Shown: one piece after another, positions 61,136 to 64,000 of the stretch
Numbering within the stretch: the stretch's first letter is position 1
Layout: each line of letters starts with the position of its first letter
Source: Flavobacterium sp. KJJ
GTDB taxonomy: Bacteria > Bacteroidota > Bacteroidia > Flavobacteriales > Flavobacteriaceae
Length of the DNA: 64,000 bases
Reading direction: 5' to 3'
NCBI RefSeq assembly: GCF_000708595.2
Contig: NZ_JARP01000001.1
Location: 1,364,001-1,428,000 of the forward strand
Position numbers and translations under genes: made by a program
Notes under the pieces: generated by a model
What the model saw: the letters and a program-made list of their open reading frames with translations, nothing else
What the model was told of the DNA's origin: nothing
The model's database searches: none

Positions 61136-63901
61136 TTAGTTTATTTTTTCTTCAAAAGGAATTTCAGCATCGAAAATTTCATTTAACAGCAATACAATTT
61201 CTTCTAAATAATGATGAAGAATTTCTTTTGTCACTACAATGTCGAGATCTTTATCTTCCTTAAAACCAAAAGGCAAGAAACCTGATTTTAGGTTTTTAAA
61301 CGAAATAATTCCAACTTCAATAGGAATTTCGCCAGCTTCTTTCTCAAACATAAACGCATAAGCCAGAACCTGAATGATTTTGTCATTTTTAAGCTCCTGC
61401 GTTAAACCGTTCCATGACTTCAGTACAACATTACCTTTTTCTACTTTTCCTGTCTTATAATCAACGATTCTTATTTTTCCGTTTCGCAATTCAATTCTAT
61501 CTACATTTCCTTTAATTAGAATTGGAAATGGCAAATTTTCATGAACGAGTTGACGTTCGAAAGTTTTCTCTAAAGCTATAATCTGAATTGCATCTCCATT
61601 CTGTATCGATTCTAATTCTAATCTTAAAAAATTAGAAACGTTTCGTTTCGCAACTTCAAACGCTAAAAGATTTCGGCCTTTTTTAATTTCCCCTTCTTTA
61701 TAAACCAGCTTAAATTGTTTTAAAACTTCATCATCGAGCAATTTAAAGCAATTTGTGATATCAGATTCAGAAATAAATTTGCCCACAAAAGGATCATATA
61801 AAGCTTTTAAAGTTTCATGAATAATAGTTCCGAGCGTATTTAAAGCAATATTTTCCTCCACTTCTTCCACTTCTCTAATTCGAAGTATTTTTTGAAAGTA
61901 AAACTCAATTGGGTTTCGAATATAACTTGTTAATGCCGAAGGAGAAAATCCAGTTACAGCAATTTCTTTTAGACGCTCCATAACAGCTTCCGACTTCGGA
62001 ATAATCATTGGCTGATAAGCCGTTGTTGGCAAAACAGGATTATAAATATCAAAAGTCAGATTATGTTTGATTTGTTTTTCAACCTCTAATTGAGTTATAA
62101 AGCGGCTTCGCTCTCCTGCATCAAGACCATCATTTTCAGTGTTATAAATCAAATAGATATTCTTTGCTCTTTGCAGCAAGTGATAAAAGTGATAGGTATA
62201 AATGGCATCTTTTTCTTTAAAAGTTGGCAAACCCAATTCACGTTTCACATCATAAGGAATAAATGAATTTTGTGATTTTCCGGCAGGGAATTTCCCTTCA
62301 TTCATAGAAGTAACAATTACAGTATCAAAATCAAGAACACGGCTTTCTAAAACTCCCATAATCTGAAGGCCTCTTAAAGGTTCTCCTTCAAATGAAACTT
62401 CGGCAACATCTATAATTTGCTTATAAATCGCATGCAAAGTATCAATATTATCAATGTGATGATGCTGTGAATAATAATTAATCAGCTTATTAATTACTTT
62501 AAAAACAGCAAATACAAAAGATTTGGCAATTTTTTCTTCTTCATTATCGTTGCTGAAATTTTCTTTTATCAGAAGTAATATTGCGGAGACATTTTCGAGA
62601 ACAGCAATAGAGCCGTTTTCCCATTTTTTAAATAATAACTGAAATAAATTTGATGAAGTCGAATTTAGTTCGATTATTCTGTTGTGGGTAATAAACGTGT
62701 AATTATTTTCTTTTATAATTTTCACTAAATTACCTGTATTTGAATATGGCGCAACCAAAGGATGTGTCAAAATATCCAAAACGTCTTTATAATAAAACAC
62801 ATAACTCTCACCTTTTCGAGAAAGTGCATTAGTATGCATTTTAAATAATTTTGCAATCAATATCTGGGATGGATTATTCTTGCCAGAATATCCCATTGTA
62901 ATATTTAAAGCTCCAACCGAAGAAGGCAATGAATATAAAACCGGCATCAGCAAATTTTCTTCACCCAAAACAATAGCTACTTTGTCAAGTGATGTAGTTG
63001 GATTTTCATTTATAATATTTTCAATTATACTTCCTGTTAATTTTGCCTGACCAATAGTTTTAGGAGAACCTATAACCTGAATGTTTTTTGATTGCGAAAA
63101 GTCGTCTACTATCCACTCAAACGGATGTGATTTATAATGTTTCCAATTCTCTTTAAAACGTCTTACGAAAAGACCTGCATCATGATAAGGATCATTTAAG
63201 AAAGTCTGATCGACATCCCAGTAAATTTTGGCTTGATCTAATGCTAAAAGATGCTGCACTATTTTTTCCTCCGCAGCGTTTAGTGCATTAAAGCCCGCAA
63301 AAATAAAAGATCGATTTGAAATTGTATTCGAAAAGTGATTTAGATTATTTACCGCTTCACGATAAATTAAACCTTGATATCCAATTCCTTTATTTAACAA
63401 GTGATTGTATAAGGCATCGTAATACAAAGGGAGAAGTTTCCAGAAATCAATATAGTTTTCTAGGAGTTTAGTTTTGTTCTCTACTTCAATTCCCCATTTC
63501 TTGATATCCTCAATATCTTTTAAATAAGATAAAACATGAGATGGATCTAAAAGGTATCGATCAATTTCATTAAAATCCTGAAGAAGTGTTTTTGCCCAAT
63601 TGGCAAATAACTCAAATGACTGTTGATGTTGTTTTTCTGTAACAGAGAGATATACTTCGTAAAATTCAAATAAAAGTTCAATTGAATCAACTGAACGAAT
63701 TGAAGCAAGATCTTGTACAAAATCTTCTATGCTTATAATCTCTGGCGAAAGAATTGTTTTAATAGTCTCTTTTTTTAAAGCCTCTACTAAAAAAACTTTA
63801 GCTCTTTTATTGGGTAAGATAATGGTAGTTTCAGAAAGTTTAGTTCCATAATCCTGAATTACAACTGTTGCTATTTTTTCGAGAAAAGAAGTATTTATCA
63901 T
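61136..63901 (-). CDS. AddB-like PD-(D/E)XK nuclease
   Basis: 921 residues. N-terminal inactive helicase-like region (IILPNKRAKVFL at about 25-40) and C-terminal RecB-family nuclease domain with IVDYKTGK (D814, K816), the PD-(D/E)XK core, and the preceding SALTSYIRNPIEFYF. It would pair with AddA/RecB-like helicase to process DNA ends; AddA is not in the window. Start 63901 (MINTSFLEK) is chosen over 63928. No iron-sulfur Cys cluster is visible. Confidence 0.9.
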   Translation of the reverse strand: MINTSFLEKIATVVIQDYGTKLSETTIILPNKRAKVFLVEALKKETIKTILSPEIISIEDFVQDLASIRSVDSIELLFEFYEVYLSVTEKQHQQSFELFANWAKTLLQDFNEIDRYLLDPSHVLSYLKDIEDIKKWGIEVENKTKLLENYIDFWKLLPLYYDALYNHLLNKGIGYQGLIYREAVNNLNHFSNTISNRSFIFAGFNALNAAEEKIVQHLLALDQAKIYWDVDQTFLNDPYHDAGLFVRRFKENWKHYKSHPFEWIVDDFSQSKNIQVIGSPKTIGQAKLTGSIIENIINENPTTSLDKVAIVLGEENLLMPVLYSLPSSVGALNITMGYSGKNNPSQILIAKLFKMHTNALSRKGESYVFYYKDVLDILTHPLVAPYSNTGNLVKIIKENNYTFITHNRIIELNSTSSNLFQLLFKKWENGSIAVLENVSAILLLIKENFSNDNEEEKIAKSFVFAVFKVINKLINYYSQHHHIDNIDTLHAIYKQIIDVAEVSFEGEPLRGLQIMGVLESRVLDFDTVIVTSMNEGKFPAGKSQNSFIPYDVKRELGLPTFKEKDAIYTYHFYHLLQRAKNIYLIYNTENDGLDAGERSRFITQLEVEKQIKHNLTFDIYNPVLPTTAYQPMIIPKSEAVMERLKEIAVTGFSPSALTSYIRNPIEFYFQKILRIREVEEVEENIALNTLGTIIHETLKALYDPFVGKFISESDITNCFKLLDDEVLKQFKLVYKEGEIKKGRNLLAFEVAKRNVSNFLRLELESIQNGDAIQIIALEKTFERQLVHENLPFPILIKGNVDRIELRNGKIRIVDYKTGKVEKGNVVLKSWNGLTQELKNDKIIQVLAYAFMFEKEAGEIPIEVGIISFKNLKSGFLPFGFKEDKDLDIVVTKEILHHYLEEIVLLLNEIFDAEIPFEEKIN

Positions 63902-63915
63902 TTGATAAAAATAAA

Positions 63916-63943
63916 AAAAGCCATTCAATTAAGAATGGCTTTT
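63916..63943 (-). terminator. Terminator of the gene at the window's right edge
   Basis: AAAAGCCATTC pairs with GAATGGCTTTT around AATTAA. It lies between the partial gene's stop and the AddB start. Confidence 0.65.
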
Positions 63944-63965
63944 AGTATTTATTTACAAAAGTAAA

Positions 63966-64000
63966 TTATAGTTTACCTTGGTATTTAGAACCAATATGTT
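63966..64000 (-). CDS. C-terminal end of a gene outside the window
   Basis: The frame ends HIGSKYQGKL then TAA (63968-63966). Only ten residues are visible, so the product cannot be named. The terminator after it supports a real gene end. Confidence 0.4.
   Translation of the reverse strand, partial: HIGSKYQGKL

Overview
The window is a stretch of chromosome from a Flavobacterium-like member of the Bacteroidota. This rests on four things: AT-rich DNA, start codons without Shine-Dalgarno sequences, TAnnTTTG-type -7 promoter boxes, and family content (HopJ-like protein, Bacteroidota-type fumarate reductase/succinate dehydrogenase, AccB/AccC/FabH next to L32, heptaheme lipoprotein, Bacteroidota-style tyrosine integrase). 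The species cannot be named from the sequence alone. Most of the window is ordinary housekeeping DNA.

Layout. 1-10.5 kb: tdk (cut by the edge), rsmI, a small lipoprotein, a HopJ-like protein, recJ, an MFS exporter, a heptaheme lipoprotein, lpxH, queD and an enoyl-CoA hydratase. 10.56-20.71 kb: a 10.1-kb integrated island in tRNA-Ala(GGC), bounded by perfect 45-bp direct repeats. 20.8-31 kb: small membrane proteins, lpxR-mtgA-FAD oxidoreductase, an S9 peptidase, a hybrid histidine kinase and a convergent NtrC-type regulator. 31-33 kb: six tandem paralogues of a small secreted PepSY-like protein. 33.3-38.4 kb: the pdxA-DUF177-rpmF-fabH-accB-accC cluster, with ribE divergent. 39-47 kb: tRNA(CAT), methylmalonyl-CoA epimerase, lipoproteins, an omega-amidase-like hydrolase and a DeoR regulator. 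47.6-52.8 kb: sdhCAB and HMG-CoA synthase. 53-64 kb: a membrane-bound LytTR regulator and its likely target, an acetyltransferase, aminopeptidase P, two alpha/beta hydrolases, two roadblock-like proteins, a truncated ABC ATPase and an AddB-like nuclease.

The most interesting region is the island. It carries hsdM and hsdS with no hsdR. Where the restriction motor would be expected there is an AAA/ABC-type ATPase followed by an HNH nuclease, all four genes overlapping by 1-8 bp (1-4 bp at the first two junctions). The pair resembles the PtuA/PtuB logic of Septu. A separate gene upstream encodes a protein with a C-terminal HEPN RNase motif (RNLIVH). This looks like a multi-gene antiphage island in which type I methylation and specificity subunits are coupled to an ATPase-HNH effector.

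A second theme is intergenic. At least six gaps hold AT-rich palindromes, each built by repeating a short word on one arm and its complement on the other, with a different word at each place. A dispersed GATTTCTC...CGAAATGACA repeat occurs four times. Regulatory DNA can be read directly in several places: LytTR-like direct repeats 21 bp apart, a DeoR-adjacent palindrome with three TTTATTGCA boxes, and integrase-associated GTTGCAYACA repeats at both island ends.
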